In this document: positions 17,736 to 26,243 of the stretch, piece by piece
Layout: every line of letters begins with the position of its first letter
How positions within the stretch are numbered: the stretch's first letter is position 1
The notes under the pieces: generated by a model
Databases searched by the model: none
What the model saw: only the letters and a program-made list of their open reading frames with translations
What the model was told of the DNA's origin: nothing
NCBI RefSeq assembly: GCF_022921095.1
Contig: NZ_CP095053.1
Span: forward strand, 1,158,501 to 1,222,500
DNA: 64,000 bases
Direction: 5' to 3'
Source: Hymenobacter aerilatus
GTDB taxonomy: Bacteria > Bacteroidota > Bacteroidia > Cytophagales > Hymenobacteraceae
Made by a program: the position numbers and the translations under genes

Positions 17736-18536
17736 ATGCTGATGAAACCCTTGCTTTGGCTCGTTGCCGGCGCTAGCTGCCTGGTTGCTTGCCGCCCCGA
17801 CTCGCCGCCTTCTACGCCTGCCGCCCGCAACCACGACAACCTTCCTGCTGGCTCCTACCGCTCGGGCGACGCCGACCAAACCTCTACTCAGGACACGCTG
17901 CACACCGCCAATGGCACCGTGCTCTACCTGAAACCGGTGTCGGCGGACTACTTTACCCGCTTCCCCGACCAACTCGGCGGCTACCTCGACAGCACGCTGA
18001 CTGCTACCAGCGGCCGGGTACGCCGTCAGTACGACGACCTCATTTTTCAGCCCGAACACGGCCCACAGGTACGCTTCCACACGGTGTTATCCGGCGTACG
18101 TGGCCCCGACGACCCCACCGGGCGGGCCGTGCATCAATACTGGGGCGAACTGCCTACCGCCCACCAGTGGGTGGTAGCCACGGAGGAAGAAAACCGTCAG
18201 GTAACAACGTTGGTTGACCAGCGCACCGGTCACCGCACAAAGGTAGTGGGTCAACCGGCCGTGTCGCCGGATGGGCGCTACCTTATAGGAGTGCGCAGCG
18301 ACCAGGCCAACGACGGCAGCGACGAAAGTGCCACCGGCATGCAGCTATATCAACTCGGGACCGGGCCACCGCGCCTGCTCTGGACGCGCGAAACGCTGCA
18401 CTGGGGTGCTACCCGCGCCCGCTGGAGTGGTCCGCGCACAGTAGTCCTGGAGCAAGAACGCACGCCCCCAAGCCAGGAAGAAGAAGGCCCACTGCCTACC
18501 TACGCCGAACTGACCGTACCGGCTCCACAAGAATAA
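17736..18536 (+). CDS. Hypothetical lipoprotein with propeller-like strands
   Basis: The protein has 266 residues from ATG 17736; ATG 17742 is an alternative. The signal peptide ends in the lipobox LVAC, giving a lipoprotein anchored by Cys19. A Pro/Ala/Asn linker follows, then a beta-rich domain with TTLVDQRTGHRTKVVGQPAVSPDGRYLIGV and LYQLGTGPPRLLWTRET, phrases like those in TolB/WD40 propeller blades. It is too short for a complete propeller. It lies 32 bases upstream of the next gene in the same direction. Role unknown. Confidence 0.65.
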   Translation: MLMKPLLWLVAGASCLVACRPDSPPSTPAARNHDNLPAGSYRSGDADQTSTQDTLHTANGTVLYLKPVSADYFTRFPDQLGGYLDSTLTATSGRVRRQYDDLIFQPEHGPQVRFHTVLSGVRGPDDPTGRAVHQYWGELPTAHQWVVATEEENRQVTTLVDQRTGHRTKVVGQPAVSPDGRYLIGVRSDQANDGSDESATGMQLYQLGTGPPRLLWTRETLHWGATRARWSGPRTVVLEQERTPPSQEEEGPLPTYAELTVPAPQE

Positions 18537-18568
18537 GCTGGCGCACTTTCCATCTAGTATCCTCCCTC

Positions 18569-19357
18569 ATGCTACTCGGCACTTACTGGTACTACGGCTT
18601 TCCGGAAGGCCTTTATCACTACGACTACTTCACCTACCGCCCCGGCATTGGTGGCATGGCGGGCGGCCCGGCCGAGCTAACCGTCACCGTGCAAGCGCCT
18701 GATGCCACGGCGCTGCTGGCGGCCGTGCGCGTCGTCGCTGCCCGCTACCCGCAGGTTTATTTGCTGGCCGAAGCGCATGATTCTTTGCTGCGCCTCACCA
18801 TCGGCGACTGGGCACTATCCGACTACGCCTTTTTTGTGGCAACGACGCTGGAAACCGTCTTGCAGCAGCACGCCGCCACTCGCACCACTGAGGCCCTACC
18901 CAACGGCGTGCCGCTGCTACGCCTGACGGAACCCGACACCGACGATACGCCGCCCTACCGCTACGGCGGCATCTTCGAGGCGGTCAGTGCCCGCAAAAAG
19001 AAGCACAACGCCGAACACGCCCTCCTGCGCCTCGATTGCCACGTACCGTTGGCGCACAAGGAATCTTTCCTGCATGAGTTAGACGCGCTGTGCCCGTCGT
19101 TTGGGGTGGAGGTGTTTTATTACTTTGACCGGAAAGTGGCTGACCAAATCAACCTGATGCTCTTCTTCAGCAATGGCCGACAAGGCGTAGGCGGTGCCCC
19201 CTTGCGCTATACCAACGTCACGACGCTGGCCGACGCCGTAGCAACGGTCATGACAGCCCACGGGGCAGCGACCGGCCACCTCGGCGGCTATCCAGCCGAC
19301 TACCCCCGCCGCGGCCCGCACGTGCTACGTATGGTAGATGCCGAGTTTGTATTGTAA
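18569..19357 (+). CDS. Hypothetical soluble protein
   Basis: The protein has 262 residues without signal peptide or membrane segment. It appears to be built of two similar alpha/beta halves: ELTVTVQAPDATALLAAVRVVAARYPQVYLLAE in the first half and ALLRLDCHVPLAHKESFLHELDALCPSFGVEVFYYFDRKVADQINLMLFF in the second, each a strand-helix-strand ferredoxin-like unit. The final third is Gly/Pro/Tyr-rich. I recognise no family. It is probably co-transcribed with the lipoprotein upstream. Confidence 0.6.
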   Translation: MLLGTYWYYGFPEGLYHYDYFTYRPGIGGMAGGPAELTVTVQAPDATALLAAVRVVAARYPQVYLLAEAHDSLLRLTIGDWALSDYAFFVATTLETVLQQHAATRTTEALPNGVPLLRLTEPDTDDTPPYRYGGIFEAVSARKKKHNAEHALLRLDCHVPLAHKESFLHELDALCPSFGVEVFYYFDRKVADQINLMLFFSNGRQGVGGAPLRYTNVTTLADAVATVMTAHGAATGHLGGYPADYPRRGPHVLRMVDAEFVL

Positions 19358-19385
19358 GTATTTGTCTCTATAAGACTTTTATTTC

Positions 19386-19985
19386 ATGAATATTACAATA
19401 ACCATCAGCGTCTTTTCCTGCCTCTGGTTGTCTGCGCTTACCGTTCTGTCGCAAGTTTCCCCGTCTGTCTCGCCACCGCTGCCAGCCGCTATCCGGCGTG
19501 CCCTGCCGGCGGGCTACCAGGTGCTAGCCGCCGAGAAAGGCGACCTGAACCGCGACGCCCTACCCGACTACGCCGTGGTGCTGCACCGCCCCGATGAGCA
19601 GAAAACTTCCGATGTCATCGACCATCCCACCAAGCGCCCCTTGCTGCTATTTGTGGGTGGGGCCGGCGGCACCTACACCCTGGCTGCCCGCTCCGACAAC
19701 GCCGTGTATTGCGTGGACTGTGGCGGTATGATGGGCGACCCGTTTCAGGGGTTAACGCTGAAAAACGGCTACTTCACGGTGGAGCACTACGGCGGTAGCG
19801 GCCAGCGTTGGACCCGCCTTATCACCTTCCGCTATGATGCCACGGCCCGCACCTGGCTGCTGCACCGCGACGGGGGAGAGTATTTCGACGCTTCTGACCC
19901 CGAGCACAGCAAAACCACCATGCGCACTGCCAAGAATTTCGGTCGGGTTGTCTTCACGAAGTTCGATATCTACAAGGAAGAGTAG
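19386..19985 (+). CDS. Secreted hypothetical protein with an Asp-rich repeat loop
   Basis: The protein has 199 residues with an N-terminal signal peptide (ISVFSCLWLSALTVLSQV). The mature start reads IRRALPAGYQVLAAEKGDLNRDALPDYAVVL, in which GDLNRDALPDYA is a typical calcium-binding FG-GAP/VCBS loop. Two Cys close together (YCVDCGG) and KNGYFTVEHYGGSGQRWTRLITFRYD follow. This arrangement recurs in small Bacteroidota envelope proteins of unknown role. It starts 28 bases after the preceding gene. Confidence 0.65.
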   Translation: MNITITISVFSCLWLSALTVLSQVSPSVSPPLPAAIRRALPAGYQVLAAEKGDLNRDALPDYAVVLHRPDEQKTSDVIDHPTKRPLLLFVGGAGGTYTLAARSDNAVYCVDCGGMMGDPFQGLTLKNGYFTVEHYGGSGQRWTRLITFRYDATARTWLLHRDGGEYFDASDPEHSKTTMRTAKNFGRVVFTKFDIYKEE

Positions 19986-20320
19986 CCGGGTACTATCGTC
20001 TGAGCCAGCGGGGGCAGCTTTTGCGGCAGCGGCGTTTGTGGGTAGACCGCCGCGCAGGCCGCCACCAGCACCGATAAAGTTGCAGTACGACCTGGCTTGG
20101 GCTAGCCTACCGCGCTTGCTCCAGTGTCTGTCGGTGTCGGCCAGGCGCTCGAAGGCTGGACACTGCCTCGCGTTAAAGTGGCAAGCGCATCACTTGAGGC
20201 TACCGTTTTCTGCTAGAAGATTCGTCCTTCGTCCTACCTGATAGCAACGCCAGTGCGGGTGTGTTGTAATACACTGTAGCCACGGGGTAGGAGTGCAATG
20301 ATGCAGCCATATGTGCTATG
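19986..20320. other. Intergenic stretch between convergent genes
   Basis: About 335 bases lie between convergent genes. Short open frames exist on both strands but none has a start, composition or motif that supports a gene. No clear terminator hairpin was found. Confidence 0.4.
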
Positions 20321-20923
20321 TTAGGCATTAGCGAACACGCTGCACCAAGTGGCGTAGTATGAGCCTGCCCAGCGGCGCATGCGGGGGAAATACCAGGCTG
20401 CGGCCTGGGGGGCCAGGCAAAAGTCCTCCGCATCGTCCCGAATCACGTCGGCTTCGAAAGCCGTAAGGGCGTGGTGCTGGGCAATGGTACACAGCAGCCA
20501 CTGCCCAAGCGTGTCAGCTATTGTGTCGCCCGCTTCCCAGTCCCCGTTGCCATGCCACCGCTGCGTAATACCGGCTTCGGGCTGAGCCAGATCAAGTACT
20601 ACCGGATCACCACCTTCGTCGCCGAGCAGGAAAAAATCAGGATTCCACCCAGGAATGGGGGTTTGCGTAACCGGATTCCAATTGTAACCGGGTTGGTGCT
20701 GACCCAGGCTGGTCAGTCCATACAGCCGAAACGGGTTGCCAACGGTGTCAAACGCTGCATCTTGCGCGGGAGCTACCTCGTCAAGGTAGTAGATGAGCTC
20801 CGGTGGCAGCGGTTGCGTGAATTCCTGGGATAGGCGGGTAGCCGCGTTGCCATGACCGAGAGGGAACGGAAAGCCACAGGGCCAAAAATGACGTATTTCG
20901 ATGAAAGCATCGGGAAGATTCAT
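20321..20923 (-). CDS. SMI1/KNR4 (SUKH) family protein
   Basis: The protein has 200 residues from the ATG at 20923 (MNLPDAFIEIRHFW); the frame is open upstream to 21085, adding a doubtful 54 residues. The core has LPPELIYYLDEVAP, FRLYGLTSLGQ, then NPDFFLLGDEGGDPVVLDL and IADTLGQWLLCTIA, matching the SUKH pattern of a helix, a hydrophobic strand set and the GD.GGD motif. SUKH proteins often act as immunity proteins against polymorphic toxins. No toxin gene is adjacent, so a stand-alone immunity or housekeeping role is equally possible. Confidence 0.75.
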   Translation of the reverse strand: MNLPDAFIEIRHFWPCGFPFPLGHGNAATRLSQEFTQPLPPELIYYLDEVAPAQDAAFDTVGNPFRLYGLTSLGQHQPGYNWNPVTQTPIPGWNPDFFLLGDEGGDPVVLDLAQPEAGITQRWHGNGDWEAGDTIADTLGQWLLCTIAQHHALTAFEADVIRDDAEDFCLAPQAAAWYFPRMRRWAGSYYATWCSVFANA

Positions 20924-21133
20924 CGGTAGCAAAAAGGCATTATACGGCAATGATAGGGTTTGGCATAGCTGCCCGGTAGAGCGCGATACCCAGTGCACGC
21001 TTGCTACTATACGGGTAGGTATTGATGCTAAACAGATGAATGATAAGCAATATAAAGCCAAACGATATAGTTGGGTGTAGTGCATTTGGGTAATGGTAAG
21101 AAAATGCCTTTCACCCGCGGTTTTTCTCCTCGG

Positions 21134-21583
21134 CTACTCCTCCCGAGGAAGCTGTACTTCCAGGAGCTGATTGTGGCGTACGTCGTACACGTAGCCAAAC
21201 ACATGTATTTCTGCGGGCAGTTGGGGGTGCTGGCAGATACGTGCCAAATCGGAGGCTACGGCCGCTGTGAGAGCCGGGAAGGAAGCGGGCATCAGTGCTG
21301 TAATGACCGGCACCTTATTCGATAGTGTAGCGGCCAAATCGGCATCGGGTAGGTGTACGCCACAATCGGTATGCTGGATAAGAAACCACTCGCGGGTGCC
21401 CAGTACTTGATGGGACAGCAAGAGGGCCTGTAGCATTTCGTCGGTGACCCGGCCACCGGCGTTGCGCAGGACGTGGGCACTACCCTTGGGCACGCCTAAT
21501 AGGCGCGTGGGGTCGAGGCGAGCATCCATGCAGGTGAGAATAGCGAAGCGGCGAGTAGGCACAGCAGGGTGGGGAAAGAGCAA
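21134..21583 (-). CDS. Beta-class carbonic anhydrase, short N-terminus, TTG start
   Basis: The protein has 149 residues. The zinc ligands C18, H71 and C74 are present (LTCMDARLD and QHTDCG), with the Asp20/Arg22 dyad, so reversible CO2 hydration is expected. The layout matches the compact beta class typified by mycobacterial Rv1284, but the N-terminal arm is about 20 residues shorter. In the same frame the YeiH-gene stop lies only ten bases upstream, so the protein cannot start earlier than 21592. TTG at 21583 is the only plausible initiator before the CMDAR motif. Translation is probably coupled to the exporter gene. Confidence 0.85.
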   Translation of the reverse strand: MLFPHPAVPTRRFAILTCMDARLDPTRLLGVPKGSAHVLRNAGGRVTDEMLQALLLSHQVLGTREWFLIQHTDCGVHLPDADLAATLSNKVPVITALMPASFPALTAAVASDLARICQHPQLPAEIHVFGYVYDVRHNQLLEVQLPREE

Positions 21584-21592
21584 ACGGCTGCG

Positions 21593-22870
21593 TTATCGGA
21601 ACAGCAGCCACGCAATGAGAAGAGTGATAAAAATGTTGAATGTCTGGGCCAGCAAGAAGGCGTAAAGCGGCTTCTTGTTTTCGTGCTTGAACAAGTCTTT
21701 GAAATTGGTTTCCAGACCAATGCTCGTAAAAGCCAGTGCAAACCACCAGCCCTGGAGGCTTTTCAGACCGCCTTTCACGGCATTGGCCGTTTCAGGAGTC
21801 AGGGCAAACGAGAAGAGCAGCGAGGCAGCCACAAAGCCCAGCACAAACTTGGGAAACCGCTCCCAGATAACGCCCAACGTGGGTTTGGCGCCTGGCTCGG
21901 TGGCATTGGGGTGCTGCGTGTAAGTCCAGTACAAGGAAATGGCGAAAGCAGCCAAGCCTAACAGCACGTTCTGCGAGAACTTAACAATGGTGCTGATCTT
22001 CAGGGCCTCTTCGCCTACCAGCGTCCCCGACGCCACCACGGCCCCGGTGGTGTCGATGCTGCCGCCCAGCCACGCCCCGGTAACTTGCTGCGAGAGGCCC
22101 AGCCACTGCGCGGCGTAGGGCATGAGCAGCATCATGGGAATGGCCGTGATGAGTACCAAGGAAATAACGTAGGACAGCTTCTTGCCGTCGCCCTTGATAG
22201 CTCCGGCCGTGGCAATGGCCGCCGACACACCGCAAATGGATACGGCGCTGGAAATCATCATGGTTAGCTCTTCGTCTACCCTTAGTCGGCGGCACAGCCA
22301 GAAAGCAAAGTACCACACCGATACGACTACCACCAGCGCCTGTGCCAAACCTAATGAACCCGCCTTGAGAATATCTGTGAAAATGACGCTGGTGCCCAAC
22401 AGTATCAATCCAATTTTTACAAATAGCTCGGTGCTGAGCGTGGCCCGCAGCCAGTCGGGGAGGCCCACCAGATTGCCGATGAGCAGACCGGCCAGTAGAC
22501 TAAAAATCACGGCTTCCAGCCCCAAGTCGCGGGCCGTTTTGCTGCCGGCTGCCACTAGGGCTAGCAGCGTGAGCAGGTACACAATAGGAAAACCCAGGGC
22601 GTAGTTTTGTAGAGGCCGATTAGTGAGCCAGGCGCCTACCGCACCCACGGCCGCCAGGTACACGAATTGAATAAAGATCAGCTGCAAATTGGCTGCTTGG
22701 AGCACTTTGCCCGTCAAATCGGCAGTGGAGTCCCAAGTGAATACGGGTACGGCAAAGGGCAACCCCAATAAGGAAAGCCCGATAAGCAACGTGCCCAGCA
22801 CCACAACTACCCAGTCTTCATGCAAGCTAAGAGCGGATTTGGTGGGGGCGGTTTCAGTGACAGTTGACAT
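21593..22870 (-). CDS. YeiH-family (putative sulfate exporter) transporter
   Basis: The protein has 425 residues and about ten to eleven hydrophobic segments. Family motifs of Cons_hypoth698/YeiH are visible: LEAVIFSLLAGLLIGNLVGLP, then FVKIGLILLGTSVIF, AVSICGVSAAIATAGAI, and WLGGSIDTTGAVVASG. Members are annotated as putative sulfate exporters and have been linked to sulfite/taurine metabolism in some bacteria; the substrate here is unknown. It sits 180 bases downstream of two DoxX-like genes and ten bases before a carbonic anhydrase gene. Confidence 0.85.
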   Translation of the reverse strand: MSTVTETAPTKSALSLHEDWVVVVLGTLLIGLSLLGLPFAVPVFTWDSTADLTGKVLQAANLQLIFIQFVYLAAVGAVGAWLTNRPLQNYALGFPIVYLLTLLALVAAGSKTARDLGLEAVIFSLLAGLLIGNLVGLPDWLRATLSTELFVKIGLILLGTSVIFTDILKAGSLGLAQALVVVVSVWYFAFWLCRRLRVDEELTMMISSAVSICGVSAAIATAGAIKGDGKKLSYVISLVLITAIPMMLLMPYAAQWLGLSQQVTGAWLGGSIDTTGAVVASGTLVGEEALKISTIVKFSQNVLLGLAAFAISLYWTYTQHPNATEPGAKPTLGVIWERFPKFVLGFVAASLLFSFALTPETANAVKGGLKSLQGWWFALAFTSIGLETNFKDLFKHENKKPLYAFLLAQTFNIFITLLIAWLLFR

Positions 22871-23050
22871 ACTGGAAGAGGTAGGAAAAGAAGGTGGCGA
22901 GCAACCAGCTAGCGAATGAGCTGCTCTATGTATAGAAAGGCGAATGAGAGAGCAATACGTTGCGTAGGGTAGGGAAAGAGTGTACAGTTATCGGCATCTT
23001 GAATGGCGCCATCTTTCGTCACTCCTGGTGCTACCAATCAGCTCGCTGCA

Positions 23051-24706
23051 TCATCTGGGTTGCTCGACTGTTTCGTACTGCCCAGCCGATAGCGCCGACT
23101 CCGACAGCGTGTACGTGCGGTCTACGCGGCTTAGCACCACGTAGAGTGAATCTTTCTGCTCGATGAGGCCGCGCAGCACCACATGCCGGCCCCCATCGGT
23201 GGTGCGGTAGGTGAGCGTCATTCGGTCGCGCTGCTCCGGTTTCTGTTCCGTTTTAATACCCCGTTCGCGCCGAGTGCTCCAGGCTGCCGGATGGATGGCG
23301 TGGGTTTCGTCGCCGATGCGCGCTTGGGCATCGGCCGGAATCCAGCTGGCCAGAGAGGCCCGGTAGCGTACTTGGGCATTGTCTTCTAACTTAGCACGTG
23401 CCTGACCGCGCCGACCTGCTTTGCCGGTGAGCACCTTGCTTTGCAGGTAGAGCGTATGCGTTTGCGGATCGGCATCATAGTAGAACACGCGCTGCCCGCC
23501 CGCTAGGCCAGTGGTTTCGAAGGTGCGGTTGATGTCGCGCATGGGCGAGCCGCCGCCGTTGGAGAGGTCGAGCTGGTGGGCGCGGTTCACCTTGTACGTG
23601 AAGCTAGTCCACTTCTCGAAAGTAGCCTGCTGCCAGCGCACACTGTCGAGCGGGGAGTAGGGTAGCACCCGCCCATTAAGGCGAAACTCGGCCACGTTGT
23701 AGAGCCCGCGCAGCTCGGCTACGCCTTTTTGTGCCGGCTGCTTATAGGGGTCAAACGTGAAGTTGAGGTATTCCAGGTACGTCAGATAGACCAGGAAAAT
23801 GCCAATGGTTGCCACTTTCAGCCCTAAGCGGGTGAAGCGCAGCCACGTTTCCTTGAAACGAGGGTAGTAGTGGTAGGGCACCGTGTATCGCTCCCGAATC
23901 AGCAAGTTGTAGAGGTTGGGTACATCCTGCACCAGCAGAAACGCCGCCAGCAGCACAAAGTAGGAGCTATACACATGCACGCCCCCGTCGTAGGCAAAGT
24001 TGACAAACACGATGTCGCCGAGCGCGCCCAGCAGCAGCGCAGCTCCCAGAAACGTAGTGCGTCGGAAAAACAGCAGCACGCCGGCCAGCAGCTCCACTAC
24101 TCCCGTAAATACCTGGTACCACGGCACAATTCCAATTTGCAGCCAGAAGATTTTCTGGGCCGTCATGTCGCCGAAGTCACTGTTGAGCAGACCGATAGAG
24201 GGATACGGCATCTGGGTAGGAAACACCTTAGTGAAGCCAAACCCAATGATGCCAATACCCGCCCGGAAGCGCACGATAACGCGGAGCCAATAGTAGAGCA
24301 CCTCATACTCCTCGCGCTTGCGCGCCAGCAGCGTCCAGACAAGGCCTATCAGCAGGGCCAAGCCTAAGGCAATAAACCAATTGCCGTAGCCCAGCAGAGC
24401 CGGCGCGCCGCCTTCGCCGCCCCCTTTCAGGAAAAAGGAAGGGGAGAAGCGGGCAAGGTCGTACACGTCGCGGTAGTGCCCGTGCAGCCAGTCAATAGAA
24501 GCCAGGTTCTTGTACCAGCCCAGGTCACTAGGCAAGGACATCAAAATGAAAAACGGAAACGCTACCCGAAACAGCACGCGCTGCCAGGGTTTCCAAGGCC
24601 GACGGGCCGGCGTGGCCTTGGCGGGTGGGGGGGCGTACCCGGAGCGGTCCGCTGTGGCAACTGGTACAGTGGGTGTAGGCTGCGCTACAAAGGAAGTGGT
24701 GGACAT
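23051..24706 (-). CDS. DoxX-like integral membrane protein (paralog 2)
   Basis: The protein has 551 residues. After a Pro/Ala-rich N-terminus come several TM segments between residues 40 and 290, with YYWLRVIVRFRAGIGIIGFGFTKVFPTQMP, WYQVFTGVVELLAGVLLFFRRTTFLGAALLL and GDIVFVNFAYDGGVHVYSSYF. This repeated helix pattern is that of the DoxX/DoxD superfamily. A ~230-residue non-membrane domain follows (GLYNVAEFRLNGRVLPYSPLDSVRWQ... and a C-terminal Ser/Ala-rich end). Its sister gene lies 28 bases upstream. DoxD homologs are subunits of thiosulfate:quinone oxidoreductase in archaea, but that activity is not demonstrated for this branch. Confidence 0.75.
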   Translation of the reverse strand: MSTTSFVAQPTPTVPVATADRSGYAPPPAKATPARRPWKPWQRVLFRVAFPFFILMSLPSDLGWYKNLASIDWLHGHYRDVYDLARFSPSFFLKGGGEGGAPALLGYGNWFIALGLALLIGLVWTLLARKREEYEVLYYWLRVIVRFRAGIGIIGFGFTKVFPTQMPYPSIGLLNSDFGDMTAQKIFWLQIGIVPWYQVFTGVVELLAGVLLFFRRTTFLGAALLLGALGDIVFVNFAYDGGVHVYSSYFVLLAAFLLVQDVPNLYNLLIRERYTVPYHYYPRFKETWLRFTRLGLKVATIGIFLVYLTYLEYLNFTFDPYKQPAQKGVAELRGLYNVAEFRLNGRVLPYSPLDSVRWQQATFEKWTSFTYKVNRAHQLDLSNGGGSPMRDINRTFETTGLAGGQRVFYYDADPQTHTLYLQSKVLTGKAGRRGQARAKLEDNAQVRYRASLASWIPADAQARIGDETHAIHPAAWSTRRERGIKTEQKPEQRDRMTLTYRTTDGGRHVVLRGLIEQKDSLYVVLSRVDRTYTLSESALSAGQYETVEQPR

Positions 24707-24734
24707 CAGAACAGGCGTTTTCAGGTGAGAAGTA

Positions 24735-26120
24735 CTACAGTTTCAGCCCCCCGCGACGACCCGTCTTGGTGGCTTCTTCGAGTAGGTATTTCTTGTCGCG
24801 TTTTTCCAGCACCACTTGTAAGTCGCGCCCTTGGGCGTCGGTACCGGTGAGCGTGAGGGTGCGGGCCGTGGGGCGGGTAAGGCGGAGGGTAAGCGTATCG
24901 GTGCCCTCCAGCGGGTTCCGGTTACGCAGGGTGAGGGTTTGGCCGTCGGGGCTGAGTTGATAGGCGTAGTAGTGGCGGCCACCGGACCCGGCAAACTCGT
25001 AGGAGCGGGCGGGGTCTTGAGAATGAATGCTTTCGGTGGTGCTGTGGTAGAGCACCACCGGGCGGGCGGAGCGGACGCTAAGCGTATTCCACTGTTCGAG
25101 CACCACATCTTGCCAGCGTTCCGGATCGGTGGCCGAGTAGGGACGTAGTTGCCCCGCCAGGCGGAATTCGCGCACGTTGTAGAGGCCGGCGGCGTTGGGC
25201 AGGCCCGGCGTCTGGGGGTAGTGGTAGGGGCCACGTTGGTAGGCAGCGTACGTTTTTACGCCGTACAGTCCCACAAACAGGAGCACGAAACCCCCTTTCA
25301 GCGTACGCCGCGCTGCGCGTTGCCAGCCAGCAGGTAACGCCAGCCGAAAGCGGTTGGGTACGGCCGGGCGCTCCAGCGTGAGCAAGTCATTCACGCGGCG
25401 CGCATCATACCAGAGCACCACCAGCGCTAAGGCCAGCAGGTAGAAGCTGTACACGTACTCGCCGCCCTCGTAAGCCAGGTTCGAGAGGAACACATTGCCC
25501 AGAAAGGAAATACTCAAAAAGGCCCCGATACTGGCCGTGCGCCGCCCTAGCAGCAGCACCGCGCTCAGAATCTCTACCAGTCCCAGAAACGACTGGTACG
25601 AAGGCACGATGCCCAGACTAAGGGAAAAGATTTTCCAATCGCTCAACTCTCCGTAGTGCGTGTTGAGCAAACTGAGGGAGGGCAATGGCGCCTGCATGGG
25701 AAAAAGCTTCAGAAAACCGTAGCCCAGCAGCCCCGCCGCCAACCGGTAGCGCACCAGCACCCGCAGCCAGTAATACAGGGTAGCGTAGTCCGGGCGGCTT
25801 TTCCCTACCCAGCTCCAAGCAGCAGCCCCCACGGCGGCCAGCGCAGCTACCACCGCCCAGTTGGCGAAGGTATCGGGCCCGTCGAAAAAGCGCGGGGAGT
25901 AATGAGCCAGCCGAAAAATGTCGCCGAAGGAGAAGCCCGACCAGTTGACGGCTAGGTCATAGTAGTAGTGCCAGTCGAGTGGCACGATCTGCAGCACGAA
26001 ATACAAGAAAACAAACCGAAACAACCCTTTGGTAAAGCCCGACCACGGGGCTTCGGTGGCTGGAGTGGCCGCGTGTAGCGGCGCTGAGACGGTAACTGCG
26101 GGAGATAGGGTAGCAGGCAT
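24735..26120 (-). CDS. DoxX-like integral membrane protein (paralog 1)
   Basis: The protein has 461 residues and is paralogous to its downstream neighbour: the same order of TM segments (YYWLRVLVRYRLAAGLLGYGFLKLFPMQAP, then SYQSFLGLVEILSAVLLLGRRTASIGAF, NVFLSNLAYEGGEYVYSFY). The same soluble tail begins AGLYNVREFRLAGQLRPYSATDPERWQDVV. The tail ends with a strand-rich part (LTLRNRNPLEG, LQVVLEKRDKKYLLEEA). It is 123 bases downstream of the susD-like gene on the same strand, which places the pair in the SusC/SusD locus. Confidence 0.75.
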   Translation of the reverse strand: MPATLSPAVTVSAPLHAATPATEAPWSGFTKGLFRFVFLYFVLQIVPLDWHYYYDLAVNWSGFSFGDIFRLAHYSPRFFDGPDTFANWAVVAALAAVGAAAWSWVGKSRPDYATLYYWLRVLVRYRLAAGLLGYGFLKLFPMQAPLPSLSLLNTHYGELSDWKIFSLSLGIVPSYQSFLGLVEILSAVLLLGRRTASIGAFLSISFLGNVFLSNLAYEGGEYVYSFYLLALALVVLWYDARRVNDLLTLERPAVPNRFRLALPAGWQRAARRTLKGGFVLLFVGLYGVKTYAAYQRGPYHYPQTPGLPNAAGLYNVREFRLAGQLRPYSATDPERWQDVVLEQWNTLSVRSARPVVLYHSTTESIHSQDPARSYEFAGSGGRHYYAYQLSPDGQTLTLRNRNPLEGTDTLTLRLTRPTARTLTLTGTDAQGRDLQVVLEKRDKKYLLEEATKTGRRGGLKL

Positions 26121-26243
26121 AGCAACAAGGAAATGCGTGGAAAGAAGCCAGCTTCTGTATCGTTGAATTGTGCTGGGGCTGATGCGCTTATGGCAGAACT
26201 CCTTCAGGCTTGTGCCGGATGAAGGGGTAGGGAACGGCCGAGG

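Noticed and set aside
19986..20320. Transposase remnant
   Set aside because: Translations in all frames looked at show no DDE or IS-family motif and no terminal repeats.
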